Below are positions 15,393 to 22,700 of a DNA stretch of 25,502 nucleotides, one piece after another. Below the pieces are notes generated by a model, which worked only from the letters and a program-made list of their open reading frames with translations, was not told where the DNA came from and ran no database searches. A program made the translations under genes and the position numbers. The stretch's first letter is position 1, and each line of letters opens with the position of its first letter. Source of the stretch: a virus. The stretch spans positions 1 to 25,502 of the IMG/VR virus record IMGVR_UViG_3300034064_000435; one strand, written 5' to 3'.

Positions 15393-17375
15393 TTAGGTTA
15401 CGGCTACGGCTGTTAGACGGGCTGAAATAATAGAGTATGTAGAATTAGCTGGCGAATATACGTAAGGAGCGACTTCATGGCCGCCCTCAAGATATACTAA
15501 TTTAGTAATGCTAAAAGTTACTTCATCTATACCGCCCGTATTTTCGACGGACGACGCATGAGTTTCAGACCCGTCGACCGCAACTAACGAACCACTAGGA
15601 CCGCTAAAAAGTTTAAATAGACCGTGGTTAACACCGCCCGCAGAATCAAGGTTTAAGGTAACTGTAGTAGTTACTAAAAATAGTCTATCGCTACCCGATG
15701 TATTTTTTAAAGAAAAAATATTATGTGTTTCATAGCTAAAGGTCTGAGTACTTGGGTCATAACTAGCAGCGTAAATAACTGTGGTAGTGCCAACAGCGGT
15801 GCCAACACTAAAAGGTGTAAGAGTTGAGCCGAGAGGTAACGGGATTGGTTTGTCATACACACCCCAATTGTCGTCTACAATTTGAATTGGTGTTGATATA
15901 TAAATCTCACCACGCGGCGTGACAGGATCTAATACTTTACGCCAATAGGCACTTCCGTCATATGGAGAATGTTCTTGAGTTGCCGTATAGGATGTATAAC
16001 ACCTCCAAGTACTGCCTGCATATGATACAACATCGCCGACCATATAGCCTGTTAGCTTTGTGACAATGGGGGTGCCAGCTTCCCCATTAACAGCCGGAAA
16101 CCATGAGGTTGCTAGATCAGGAGATTCAGGAGGTATAGCTTCGTTGTAGGAGGAATACCAACTAGCACCCTGTGGTTGACAATCTATCACCCAGTAACCG
16201 AGCCATCGTGCATTACTTTGTCCGTTATAATATACTGGTTTATCGTTGAAAAACCCACTGTAATACAAATCAGGAAATACTACTGAAGCCCCGTTTTTAG
16301 TTAGTTGTCCAGTTATGCGAATAATATCTGGAGGTGTAGTAGTGAAGGCGCCTCTAAAATTCCATATATCTTCGAATTCTACTGATCCACCTGAGCCAGC
16401 GGGTCCGGCTGGTCCTTGCGGGCCAGTAGCCCCTTGAGGTATAGTAAAGTTAAGTACAGCTGCACTGCTTGAGCCACTGTTTGAAACACTTGCGCTTGAA
16501 CCAGCTGCGCCAGTTGTAGTAGATCCGACAGTAACGGTAGCTGCTGCACCGTTTGTGCCCGCAGCTCCTCGCGGAATAGTAAAGTTAAGTACGGCTGCAC
16601 TGCTTGAGCCACTGTTTGAAACACTTGCGCTTGAACCAGCTGCGCCAGTTGTAGTAGGTCCGACAGTAACGGTAGCTGCTGCACCAGAAGCTCCTGTGAA
16701 CCCCGTATCTCCTTTGGGTCCGATAGGACCAGTCAACCCTTGTGGTCCAGCTACGCCCGTGTCTCCTTTGGGTCCAATAGGGCCAATCAATCCTTGTGGT
16801 CCTACATTACCTTGGTCCCCTTTCGGACCAGTAGCGCCTGTTGATCCTTGTAGTCCAACATCGCCTCTGTCCCCTTTGGGTCCAATTGGACCCGTCAACC
16901 CTTGTGGTCCGGCTACGCCCGTGTCCCCTTTAGGGCCAGTAGGGCCTGTCAATCCTTGGGGTCCGGCTACACCTTGTGAACCAGTATCGCCTTTGTCTCC
17001 TTTGGGTCCAGTAGGACCAGTCAATCCTTGGGGTCCTACGTTGCCTTGATCTCCTTTGGGTCCGATGGGACCAGTCAATCCTTGTGGCCCGACTGCGCCT
17101 GTGTCCCCTTTAGCACCGGCAGTACCTGTCAATCCTTGTAGCCCTCTAGGACCAGTTGCCCCAATGGGTCCTTGGATACCGTCATCGCCTTTATCTCCTT
17201 TTTGACCTGTAGGACCTACGGGACCAATAGGGCCAGTAGGACCAATAGGGCCAATAGGGCCAATAGGGCCAGCAGGTCCTACTATACCATCAGATATTGT
17301 AAGACTGTAACTGTTTACGTCATCTATAACATCTACAGTATTACTAGAAACTGTTACGTTGTAGCTGTCGGGCAT
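15393..17375 (-). CDS. Collagen-like tail fibre B, 660 aa
   Basis: After a short N-terminal anchor (YNVTVSSNTVDVIDDVNSYS), Gly-X-Y repeats run from about residue 33 to 231, with many GPKGDTG and GPIGPTG units that should form a collagen triple helix. Two 45-residue-spaced copies of ATVTVG...LNFTIP follow (232-315). Next is a WNFRG domain (338-440) shared with fibre A, then a chitin/carbohydrate-binding-module-like stretch (GYMVGDVVSYAGSTWRCY, 443-460, ending in AYWRKV). The C-terminal 170 residues are beta-rich and may be the trimeric tip. A role in host adsorption is likely from the layout. It follows adaptor B by three bases, and its start has no Shine-Dalgarno sequence. Confidence 0.9.
   Translation of the reverse strand: MPDSYNVTVSSNTVDVIDDVNSYSLTISDGIVGPAGPIGPIGPIGPTGPIGPVGPTGQKGDKGDDGIQGPIGATGPRGLQGLTGTAGAKGDTGAVGPQGLTGPIGPKGDQGNVGPQGLTGPTGPKGDKGDTGSQGVAGPQGLTGPTGPKGDTGVAGPQGLTGPIGPKGDRGDVGLQGSTGATGPKGDQGNVGPQGLIGPIGPKGDTGVAGPQGLTGPIGPKGDTGFTGASGAAATVTVGPTTTGAAGSSASVSNSGSSSAAVLNFTIPRGAAGTNGAAATVTVGSTTTGAAGSSASVSNSGSSSAAVLNFTIPQGATGPQGPAGPAGSGGSVEFEDIWNFRGAFTTTPPDIIRITGQLTKNGASVVFPDLYYSGFFNDKPVYYNGQSNARWLGYWVIDCQPQGASWYSSYNEAIPPESPDLATSWFPAVNGEAGTPIVTKLTGYMVGDVVSYAGSTWRCYTSYTATQEHSPYDGSAYWRKVLDPVTPRGEIYISTPIQIVDDNWGVYDKPIPLPLGSTLTPFSVGTAVGTTTVIYAASYDPSTQTFSYETHNIFSLKNTSGSDRLFLVTTTVTLNLDSAGGVNHGLFKLFSGPSGSLVAVDGSETHASSVENTGGIDEVTFSITKLVYLEGGHEVAPYVYSPANSTYSIISARLTAVAVT
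16441..16685 (-). repeat. Recent 110-bp duplication inside fibre B
   Basis: Bases 16441-16550 and 16576-16685 match at 108 of 110 positions (differences acagc/acggc and agatcc/aggtcc), offset by 135 bases, which is exactly 45 codons. They encode two copies of the Ser/Ala/Val cassette after the collagen stalk, and the frame is kept. The near-identity points to a recent duplication or active gene conversion. Confidence 0.9.
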
Positions 17376-17378
17376 AAG

Positions 17379-17741
17379 TTAGATAGTAGGATCTACTGGT
17401 GAGCCTTTAGTAATGTTCGCCCGCACAGTAACTGAACCAAAAACAAGTCGTCGTGTGCTGCCATTTCTCCTCATAAAGATATCGTACTCATAAGACCTAG
17501 ATGGGTTTAGTTCGAGGGTAGCTGCTTCCGATAGAGCGAATAAAACTTGACCCATTGAACCAGTGACTAACGTAGGTGTAAACGATACTACTTCTTTCTT
17601 AGAGCCTACTTCTCGTATGTCGGAGTGAAAAGTAGTACCCACAGATAAATCAATTAACTGTTGAGCGTCGTCGCGAATAGTCAAAACAAAATCATATTCC
17701 GCAGCTCGATCAATGGTAATGTTGTATTCGGAGGCAATCAT
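17379..17741 (-). CDS. Fibre adaptor B, paralogue of the protein at 20912-21247
   Basis: A 120-aa beta-sandwich-like protein. It aligns by eye with the 111-aa protein encoded at 20912-21247: YN-I-IA-E-F-L at the N-terminus, an IRE motif near residue 42, a P-S/T-R-S/Q-Y-x-Y/W-D segment (NPSRSYEYDIF against SPTRQYKWDFF), and LVFGSVTVRANI against LLYGTVNAVSNI at the end. Each copy lies directly before a collagen-like fibre gene, so it may attach the fibre to the particle. Similar short proteins before phage fibres, sometimes compared to BppU-type upper baseplate domains, support that idea, but no direct proof exists. It starts one base into the previous stop (TAATG). Confidence 0.78.
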   Translation of the reverse strand: MIASEYNITIDRAAEYDFVLTIRDDAQQLIDLSVGTTFHSDIREVGSKKEVVSFTPTLVTGSMGQVLFALSEAATLELNPSRSYEYDIFMRRNGSTRRLVFGSVTVRANITKGSPVDPTI

Positions 17742-18325
17742 TAGAAAATAGCGTTTGCAACGAGTCTGGCTCGTTTGATTGTAATGTCGTGGGTGGAGCT
17801 GGCATTTGCGAGCACAAGCGAAATAGTGTCATTGGTGCTAAGCTCGATCATCCATGTGGTTACCAGCTTACCTTCTTGGATATTGCTACCGGTAAACGCA
17901 CGGCATTCGGTTTCTGGTATACTGTTTCCGTTATTAGCTATACGAACAGCAAGCATTTCGTTATTACCAGCAACGCCGTCGTAGCTCCCATAGCACCAAA
18001 AGATTCTGGTGTCAGAGCCAGTATAGCGCAATCCGATCTTGTCGTTGGTAAGGGCGGTAAAGTTTACGTCGGTGCTGGTGTCGAGTGTTCCGTTAATGCC
18101 TGCTTCGACAAATTCGTTTTGTGTAATAATGTTTGTAACGGTCGTGTTGCCCTGCACACTGACCTGACCCCTTGCTGCGTTGGTTGTCTGGAATAAGTTG
18201 TTCAGATCGCCAACGTTAATGCGCTTTGGCGAACGACGGTCGTCCTGCTCGGCAATAGCCATCTTGTCGTCCAGAGTAAGGAATCTGGCTTCAGGCAAGA
18301 TGTTAATGTCGTCGAGTGTGGCCAT
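17741..18325 (-). CDS. Probable small fibre or receptor-tip protein, 194 aa
   Basis: N-terminal residues 1-50 are helical (DDINILPEARFLTLDDKMA, DRRSPKRINVGDLNN), then a short stalk, then a beta-rich head from about residue 65: NEFVEAGINGTLDTSTDVNF, DKIGLRYTGSDTRIFWCYGS, NEMLAVRIANNGNSIPETEC. The head resembles the trimeric C1q/TNF-like tips found at the ends of phage and bacterial fibres, though I cannot confirm the fold. The start follows the 94-aa gene by five bases, and the stop overlaps adaptor B. It could be a tail-tip receptor-binding protein or a decoration protein. Confidence 0.72.
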   Translation of the reverse strand: MATLDDINILPEARFLTLDDKMAIAEQDDRRSPKRINVGDLNNLFQTTNAARGQVSVQGNTTVTNIITQNEFVEAGINGTLDTSTDVNFTALTNDKIGLRYTGSDTRIFWCYGSYDGVAGNNEMLAVRIANNGNSIPETECRAFTGSNIQEGKLVTTWMIELSTNDTISLVLANASSTHDITIKRARLVANAIF

Positions 18326-18330
18326 ACGGA

Positions 18331-18615
18331 TTAGAGGGCTTTGTAGAAGATTGCGGTTCCGGTCATTCTGGTTAGCGAACCTGCTTCAATTACAAAAGGT
18401 GTTTTAATGGATGAGTTGGCTGGAAACGAAGTACCTATTAACCAACCATCGCTAGTAAGTAGAGGTCTTTCTGTTTGTGTTGGAAGTACTGGAAACGTAG
18501 TTGCAGCAAGAAACTCAACACGGTCATACTGACCCGCTGGGATTTGTTTGGAAGTTCCGACTACTAGTACGGCACCGCCGCGTCCGGCGTTTTGTTTAAG
18601 GATTGTATCAGTCAT
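18331..18615 (-). CDS. Small unknown virion-type protein, 94 aa
   Basis: A 94-residue protein, beta-rich with a Gly-rich start (LKQNAGRGGAVLVVGTSKQI) and conserved-looking strands (QYDRVEFLAATTFPVLP, DGWLIGTSFPANSSIKTPFV, GSLTRMTGTAIFYKAL). No signal or membrane segment is present. It lies between a PEPE-tailed 126-aa protein and a fibre-tip-like protein in the same operon. The composition would suit a small trimeric head or decoration protein. I do not recognise a family. The start context is ACTAACCCTATGA, G-free and without Shine-Dalgarno, as elsewhere here. The 37 bases before it hold only a GC-rich run (ggggttggggggtc). Confidence 0.68.
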   Translation of the reverse strand: MTDTILKQNAGRGGAVLVVGTSKQIPAGQYDRVEFLAATTFPVLPTQTERPLLTSDGWLIGTSFPANSSIKTPFVIEAGSLTRMTGTAIFYKAL

Positions 18616-18652
18616 AGGGTTAGTCTACAGGATTGGGGTTGGGGGGTCAAGG

Positions 18653-19033
18653 TTAAGCGTCGGCTGGCTCTGGCTCTGGCTCTGGCGTTGGCGTTGGTGG
18701 TGCCACATACTCAAAGGCTGTGCCATTAAACGCAATGTCGGCACGGCCAGCGGTAACTGGTGCACGGTTCGGGAACTGCGGCAGAGCGATCTGGTCGAGG
18801 GTCGCGTTAAGGGCGGTGCCCGTTGCGGTGTTCACTTCAAAGGTAGCCAGTGTAGTTGGCACATCGTGGTTAAGGACAGCGAGCAAACGATCTGTTGGCA
18901 AAGACCAAAACCGCTCGTTCTCGTTTTTAAGGACTGCGGCAAGGTGGTTCGCGGCTTCGGCTGCGCGGAGCACGGACTCGTCCTTAGCGGCTAAGTCTTT
19001 TTCAAGTTCTGTTTTTGGTGTGAGTAGGGACAT
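18653..19033 (-). CDS. Small unknown tail-region protein with Pro/Glu tail, 126 aa
   Basis: A 126-aa protein with a helical first half (LEKDLAAKDESVLRAAEAAN, HLAAVLKNENERFWSLPTDR) and a short beta part (TALNATLDQIALPQF, VTAGRADIAFNGTAFEYV). The C-terminus is a Pro-Thr then Pro-Glu repeat (PPTPTPEPEPEPADA) encoded by 6-bp tandem units. The FW-SLP-DRLL-AVLN segment recurs in small proteins of environmental phages; its function is unknown. It starts CACTACTATGTC, again G-free, seven bases after the collagen fibre A stop. The hexamer units could change number without frameshift. A tail-fibre chaperone or assembly role is possible but not visible. Confidence 0.72.
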   Translation of the reverse strand: MSLLTPKTELEKDLAAKDESVLRAAEAANHLAAVLKNENERFWSLPTDRLLAVLNHDVPTTLATFEVNTATGTALNATLDQIALPQFPNRAPVTAGRADIAFNGTAFEYVAPPTPTPEPEPEPADA

Positions 19034-19040
19034 AGTAGTG

Positions 19041-20912
19041 TTAGGCTATTTTTCTGGCGATAATATAAGACCGTTTCCTTGTAATGCTCGGAACTGCTGG
19101 AGTGGTGGTATTTTGAGAGAACTCAATAGACACTTCTGTGTTATTTGTAACGACCTCAAGAAGACCCATCAACTGTCTTTTACCGGTTAAAGCGAGAGTA
19201 CTAGCTGTTATTGGTCTTTGTGAAATTGTTAGGTTATCACTTGGAACCATATTATTTTGTGTAATAGCACCATCAGCTCCGTAAAGCTCGAATAGTGTAG
19301 TTTTTATAACATTATTGGCCCTTAATCCAAAAACAAAGCCACCATTGTTTGCGGCTGCGGTAGCCGCGATACAGCAATCTATTTGATACATGCCAATAGG
19401 CAGAGTCACCGAAGTGAGCTTGATTGGTGTGTTGTTAGTAGATTCTACATTTTCTTCTTTTATTCCAACATAGGTTGCTCCATAACGAGCGTCACCCAAA
19501 GCTCTGGTAACTGCGCTTGTGCCGTTGGTCAACGCCTGTCCTGTAAGTTCAACCTGCCCACTGAAGGTATTATCGCCAGTAAAGGTTTGGTTTCCGGCTC
19601 GTCGTGCAATGTTCGTATTACAGGAAATAGTATTTGTTCCAGTGTTAAAAGACAGCCCGTCTCCCATGGTCAATGGCAGATGGGCAACCCAAACGGCACT
19701 ACTAGCTGTGGCGTTAGTGCATTGATAGGAGATCCCATCGTCTAAGACCCAAAGCGATCCGACAACAAAACCTTTTGTGCTGTCATCAGCAGCCGTTGGT
19801 GTAGTAGTGCCGCAATGGTCAACGCGACGTATTCCAAAGCCGTACTGATCCATTGTGTACAAGCGTCCGGCGTCCCACTTGAGTTCATAGGATAGTGAGC
19901 ACTTAAGAGCTACGCCTTTGTTGCCGCCTAAGCCAGCATCGGTAGTTCCTTTACTGACGCTTGAGCCGTTGTCGAAGCCAACTCCGTAACCGCTAAAAGA
20001 TGCAGTCTGTATACTAGCGCCATCATCACTTGTTACTGTTAGATTACTCGCTCCATCTGTATTTAGCGTAATAATATTACCATCTGTATCCCTCCCAACA
20101 GTAACAAGAGCGGGAGTAATACTTGCATATCGGTCATACGACTCTACGCCAGTGTATTGTTTAGCTGAAAAACCACCACTACTAACTACCGATCCTAAAT
20201 AATAGTTGTTGACATCTGGAGTTGTGCCGAGCGTAATAGTAGCATCGGCGTCCATCGTGCCGCCAGCGAGAGGTAAATCATTAATAGCGTCTTCGCCTTT
20301 CGCGGCGATAAGTAACCAGTATTCGCTGCCGACCTCTGGAACCTGTGGCGATTCGGTATCAACTGTGTAAGCGGTGGTGCAATACCAAGTCTCGCCTTCG
20401 TAGGTTACGACATCGCCGATTTCATAGTTATGGGGAATCTTTGTGAGGATCGGTTCGCCTGTTTCATTACCAAACCTTTCAGGCCACGCAGTAACTAATA
20501 CAGGATCTAAAACATCTTGTGCGCTGTACCAACCTGCAGTGTTAAAAAGCGTTGTAAATAGACTCCAAGCATTTTGAGGAACTAGCCATTTAACATAAGA
20601 ATAACCGTCAAGGCTTGTGTATTGTGGTTTCCCATTCAATTCGCCGTCATAAAACAAGTCTGGAAAAACCACCGGAGTCGATCCGTTGGATGCCGTCAAC
20701 TCGCCTGTGATGCGAATGGAGCTTGGCAGAAACCCTCCCCTAAAATTCCACAGCGCGTCTGTTCCGTCTGCTCCGTCTGCTCCGTCTGCTCCGTCTGCTC
20801 CGTCTGCTCCGGCTGGTCCGGCTGGTCCTTGGACGCCAGTATTCAGGGACAACTGAAGCTCCGTTCCTTCGACAACGGATAGTTTGTACTTTGATGTTTC
20901 GTTACTAGCCAT
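19041..20912 (-). CDS. Collagen-like tail fibre A, 623 aa
   Basis: A short N-terminal anchor (SKYKLSVVEGTELQLSLN) precedes a brief collagen-like stretch (residues 26-52: GPAGPAGADGADGADGADG). Then come the WNFRG domain (55-160) and the carbohydrate-binding-module-like stretch YEIGDVVTYEGETWYC (163-178, ending EYWLLI), both shared with fibre B. A long beta-rich shaft (210-480) contains repeats such as SNLTVTSDDGASIQTASF, and a possible trimeric tip occupies the last about 140 residues (VNATPIKLTS-like segment, MYQIDCCIAAT, RKRSYIIARKIA). It is therefore a paralogue of fibre B with a short stalk and a different distal part. The start overlaps the stop of adaptor A by one base (TAATG), and a host-adsorption role is inferred. 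Confidence 0.88.
   Translation of the reverse strand: MASNETSKYKLSVVEGTELQLSLNTGVQGPAGPAGADGADGADGADGADGTDALWNFRGGFLPSSIRITGELTASNGSTPVVFPDLFYDGELNGKPQYTSLDGYSYVKWLVPQNAWSLFTTLFNTAGWYSAQDVLDPVLVTAWPERFGNETGEPILTKIPHNYEIGDVVTYEGETWYCTTAYTVDTESPQVPEVGSEYWLLIAAKGEDAINDLPLAGGTMDADATITLGTTPDVNNYYLGSVVSSGGFSAKQYTGVESYDRYASITPALVTVGRDTDGNIITLNTDGASNLTVTSDDGASIQTASFSGYGVGFDNGSSVSKGTTDAGLGGNKGVALKCSLSYELKWDAGRLYTMDQYGFGIRRVDHCGTTTPTAADDSTKGFVVGSLWVLDDGISYQCTNATASSAVWVAHLPLTMGDGLSFNTGTNTISCNTNIARRAGNQTFTGDNTFSGQVELTGQALTNGTSAVTRALGDARYGATYVGIKEENVESTNNTPIKLTSVTLPIGMYQIDCCIAATAAANNGGFVFGLRANNVIKTTLFELYGADGAITQNNMVPSDNLTISQRPITASTLALTGKRQLMGLLEVVTNNTEVSIEFSQNTTTPAVPSITRKRSYIIARKIA
20763..20807 (-). repeat. 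Five 9-bp repeats encoding GAD units
   Basis: tccgtctgc on the plus strand repeats five times without change, encoding Gly-Ala-Asp triplets of the collagen-like stretch. The perfect short repeats are a slippage hotspot where gain or loss keeps the reading frame and changes stalk length by one triplet. Confidence 0.85.
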
Positions 20913-21247
20913 TAGACGTTGCTGATATTGCTTACGGCGTTGACTGTGCCGTAAAGGAGTTTGGTTACGTTGTTATCCGAAGCGGTCCAAAAGAAGTCCC
21001 ACTTGTACTGTCTGGTCGGACTGAGGAGCTTTGTCTGGTCATTTGTTAAGACAAACTTAAGGGTTCCGTCGCCTTCGGAAGTGACGGTAAACGCGGCTAC
21101 AAGAGGCTTTTTGTGCTCCTCGCGGATCTCTGCAATGTAGGTCGATCCGCTAAAATTAACGGGATCTTCAAAAGCATCAAGCACCCGCAGCGTAAAAGAA
21201 AAGTCTTCCCCGCAGGCAATAGAAAAATTGTAGTTAGCTGCGCTCAC
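20912..21247 (-). CDS. Fibre adaptor A, GTG start, 111 aa
   Basis: The only good start is GTG at 21247 (GTGAGCGCAGC); no ATG fits the frame near it. The product YNFSIACGEDFSFTLRVLD..., with IREEHKKPLVAAF, SPTRQYKWDFFW and LLYGTVNAVSNI, is a clear paralogue of the 120-aa adaptor at 17379-17741. It comes directly before fibre A with a TAATG overlap, just as adaptor B precedes fibre B. It should be a beta-rich attachment or baseplate-type domain. A promoter-like pair (TTGACA, TACCCT) lies close upstream, and the start is preceded by the 52-base gap after the amidase gene. Confidence 0.76.
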   Translation of the reverse strand: MSAANYNFSIACGEDFSFTLRVLDAFEDPVNFSGSTYIAEIREEHKKPLVAAFTVTSEGDGTLKFVLTNDQTKLLSPTRQYKWDFFWTASDNNVTKLLYGTVNAVSNISNV

Positions 21248-21254
21248 GGCCTAT

Positions 21255-21283
21255 AGGGTAAGCAGCACTAACCAATTTGTCAA
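21255..21283 (-). promoter_or_regulatory. Possible promoter for the adaptor A and fibre operon
   Basis: On the minus strand a perfect TTGACA (21283-21278), a 17-base spacer and TACCCT (21260-21255) precede the GTG start by 7 bases, so transcription would begin about at the start codon. The -10 match is weak. A second candidate with the same geometry precedes the 42-aa gene. Confidence 0.35.
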
Positions 21284-21299
21284 CTACGTTTTGTGGGTT

Positions 21300-21854
21300 T
21301 TACCCCAAGTAGTCTGATAAAGCCTTAGAGTAAGCTGCCGCAATGACAGGCTTGTTAGCGGTGTAGAACTCGGTCTCCTTTTTATTGGAGCCGAAAAAAG
21401 GCTCAAGAATAATAGCCGGACAGCGTGTGATACGCAGGAACAGACTGCCGCGATCCTCCCTGTCGGACGGTTTAACGCCTCGCACTTTAGCGTCAGGGAA
21501 TGCTTCTTTAAACGACTGGTTAAAACAACTCGCCAGCTTCTGGCTTTTCACGCCACGAAACCAGTGCAACCACTCATGGCCCTCAGCAAAGGGGCCAGCG
21601 GCATTGAAGTGAAGCTCAACAGCTACAGTAACACCGAGCTTTGCGAGGTGGTCGGATAGCCAACACATGGCGCTTGAATAGGAGCCACCGTTGTACTCGT
21701 CAATAACGTGTACTTTGTAGCCTTCTTTCCGTAGGAGGTCAGCGGTAAGACGCCCAACATCGCTATTGAAAGTGTGCTCACTAACACCATTTGTGTTGGT
21801 GGCACCGTTGTCACCGCTTCTGCTGTGTCCAATACAGATTCCGATGACGCTCAT
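21300..21854 (-). CDS. N-acetylmuramoyl-L-alanine amidase (Amidase_3), endolysin
   Basis: A 184-aa, single-domain zinc amidase that cleaves the amide bond between N-acetylmuramic acid and the stem peptide of peptidoglycan. The metal ligands and catalytic residue are visible: IGHS (H10), SEHT (E26), ELHFN (H82) and LEPFFG (E151). There is no signal peptide or cell-wall-binding domain, so access to the wall depends on the holin. The two small membrane genes just upstream complete the lysis cassette. The start ACATATGA has no Shine-Dalgarno sequence and shares its context with plus-strand replication genes. The size fits small phage Amidase_3 lysins. Confidence 0.93.
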   Translation of the reverse strand: MSVIGICIGHSRSGDNGATNTNGVSEHTFNSDVGRLTADLLRKEGYKVHVIDEYNGGSYSSAMCWLSDHLAKLGVTVAVELHFNAAGPFAEGHEWLHWFRGVKSQKLASCFNQSFKEAFPDAKVRGVKPSDREDRGSLFLRITRCPAIILEPFFGSNKKETEFYTANKPVIAAAYSKALSDYLG

Positions 21855-21872
21855 ATGTTTAGATTATGTGCT

Positions 21873-21897
21873 GTAAGTCAACTTATACTTGACTTAC
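21873..21897. promoter_or_regulatory. Perfect 9-bp inverted repeat before the amidase gene
   Basis: GTAAGTCAA and TTGACTTAC (21873-21881 and 21889-21897) are perfect complements spaced by 7 bases. The right arm contains the stop codon of the small membrane gene, and the amidase ATG lies 19 bases beyond the left arm. It may be an mRNA hairpin limiting amidase translation or an operator. There is no T-run of terminator type. Confidence 0.55.
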
Positions 21898-22064
21898 TCC
21901 TTAAAAATCAAACGCCACAGGTGAATAAGGCCGACAACCAAACCAATGGTGAGGGAGCTAATTCGAATACTGTATTCGACTTGTTCCTGTAGACTGGTGA
22001 TGACACCGAGCCACGGGGCGATTGATCCGATAGGACTGTCTAGCACCTTACCGAACGCATTCAT
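21894..22064 (-). CDS. Small single-span membrane protein, candidate holin or antiholin, 56 aa
   Basis: I translated this 56-aa frame directly; it is short but well placed. An N-terminal half with polar and Pro/Trp residues (MNAFGKVLDSPIGSIAPWLG) is followed by a charged linker and one transmembrane span (ISSLTIGLVVGLIHLWRLIF) with a short basic/acidic end. The start overlaps the 50-aa gene by one base (TAATG), and its stop lies in the inverted repeat before the amidase. Together with the 50-aa protein it resembles the paired membrane genes of phage lysis cassettes. Holin and antiholin roles are guesses based on position. Confidence 0.68.
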   Translation of the reverse strand: MNAFGKVLDSPIGSIAPWLGVITSLQEQVEYSIRISSLTIGLVVGLIHLWRLIFKE

Positions 22065-22216
22065 TACTTGTTGTCGCGGGCTTTGATAAGACCAACTCCG
22101 GCAGTAACGGCAGCAAAGGCCGCCATAAAGTCAGGAGCCCCACCGTTAAGGACCTGCACGCCAACATTGGCGAGCGTGGCAACAATAGTCAAGATACCAA
22201 GTACAGTAGTTTTCAT
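22064..22216 (-). CDS. Small holin-like membrane protein, 50 aa
   Basis: The frame runs from ATG at 22216 and encodes MKTTVLGILTIVATLANVGV followed by an alanine-rich second hydrophobic stretch (FMAAFAAVTAGVGLI) and a short charged end (KARDNK). Two hydrophobic segments in 50 residues with a basic/polar tail is typical of small holins and related phage membrane proteins; I recall very similar 50-60-aa sequences in many phages. The stop overlaps the next start (TAATG), and the amidase follows. The start is preceded by G-free aataacact. Function by position: forms the lysis hole or aids it. Confidence 0.74.
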   Translation of the reverse strand: MKTTVLGILTIVATLANVGVQVLNGGAPDFMAAFAAVTAGVGLIKARDNK

Positions 22217-22220
22217 AGTG

Positions 22221-22472
22221 TTATTTAGGTTGTGGCTTCTTCATAGCCGATTCGACAGCGGACATGAAATCCATATTACCGCCTTCTTCCTCCATCTCGC
22301 CACCTTCTTCCTCCATCTCTTCACCCTCTTCTTCCTTCTCTTTCGGAACAGGCATGCCGTTAACGGCAAGGGCGTAGAGCATATTGTCCCGCACTTCGAA
22401 AGTTACGGGCATATCAAACTGTGGTTGGTCAGGAAGTTCAAGACCTTCAGGTACTGGGATGTAGGCAGGCAT
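22221..22472 (-). CDS. Small acidic protein after the capsid gene, 83 aa
   Basis: The start at 22472 (CTACTATGCC) is preferred over an in-frame ATG at 22490, which would lie inside the 22487-22516 hairpin. The protein has a Pro-rich N-terminus (YIPVPEGLELPDQPQFDMPV), a short beta segment, and a strongly acidic middle (residues 45-67: EEEG, EMEEEGG twice) before a basic helix end. Acidic small proteins next to the capsid gene may mimic nucleic acid, act as scaffolds or decorate the head; none of this is proven. No signal peptide or membrane segment is seen. Confidence 0.72.
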   Translation of the reverse strand: MPAYIPVPEGLELPDQPQFDMPVTFEVRDNMLYALAVNGMPVPKEKEEEGEEMEEEGGEMEEEGGNMDFMSAVESAMKKPQPK

Positions 22473-22486
22473 AGTAGGAAAGGGTA

Positions 22487-22516
22487 GCACCCTGTAGTTT
22501 TTAAGCTACAGGGTGC
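22487..22516. promoter_or_regulatory. Perfect 11-bp hairpin between two small genes
   Basis: GCACCCTGTAG and CTACAGGGTGC pair perfectly across an 8-base loop, 14 bases before the 83-aa start and 9 bases after the 52-aa stop. No T-run follows on either strand. It may stabilise an mRNA end or tune expression between capsid and lysis genes; a weak terminator is possible. Confidence 0.6.
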
Positions 22517-22525
22517 AGGTTGGGT

Positions 22526-22684
22526 TTAGGGAGGTGTGAGTGCAGTGATTGCTACAATCAACTCAGCCATTGTGATAGTCTTAGGGCGTTGAGCCGAGAC
22601 ATCATAGATCTGAACTAGATCACCGGCAGCGACATTAGCGCCAGCAATTTGTGGGACAATAGGTGCGTCATCGAGTGTGGGCAT
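22526..22684 (-). CDS. Very small protein after the capsid gene, 52 aa
   Basis: A 52-aa frame, translated directly, between two hairpins. MPTLDDAPIVPQIAGANVAA is followed by GDLVQIYDVSAQRPKTITMA and a helix AELIVAITALTPP. The 'DLVQIYDVSA...K.IT..EL' pattern recurs in small proteins or fibre-base segments of environmental phages, where it is thought to belong to virion or fibre-attachment proteins. The start context GACTATGCC and the tight spacing support it. Function unknown; a head-decoration role next to the capsid gene is only a guess. Confidence 0.65.
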   Translation of the reverse strand: MPTLDDAPIVPQIAGANVAAGDLVQIYDVSAQRPKTITMAELIVAITALTPP

Positions 22685-22700
22685 AGTCGTAAAGAGGTAG

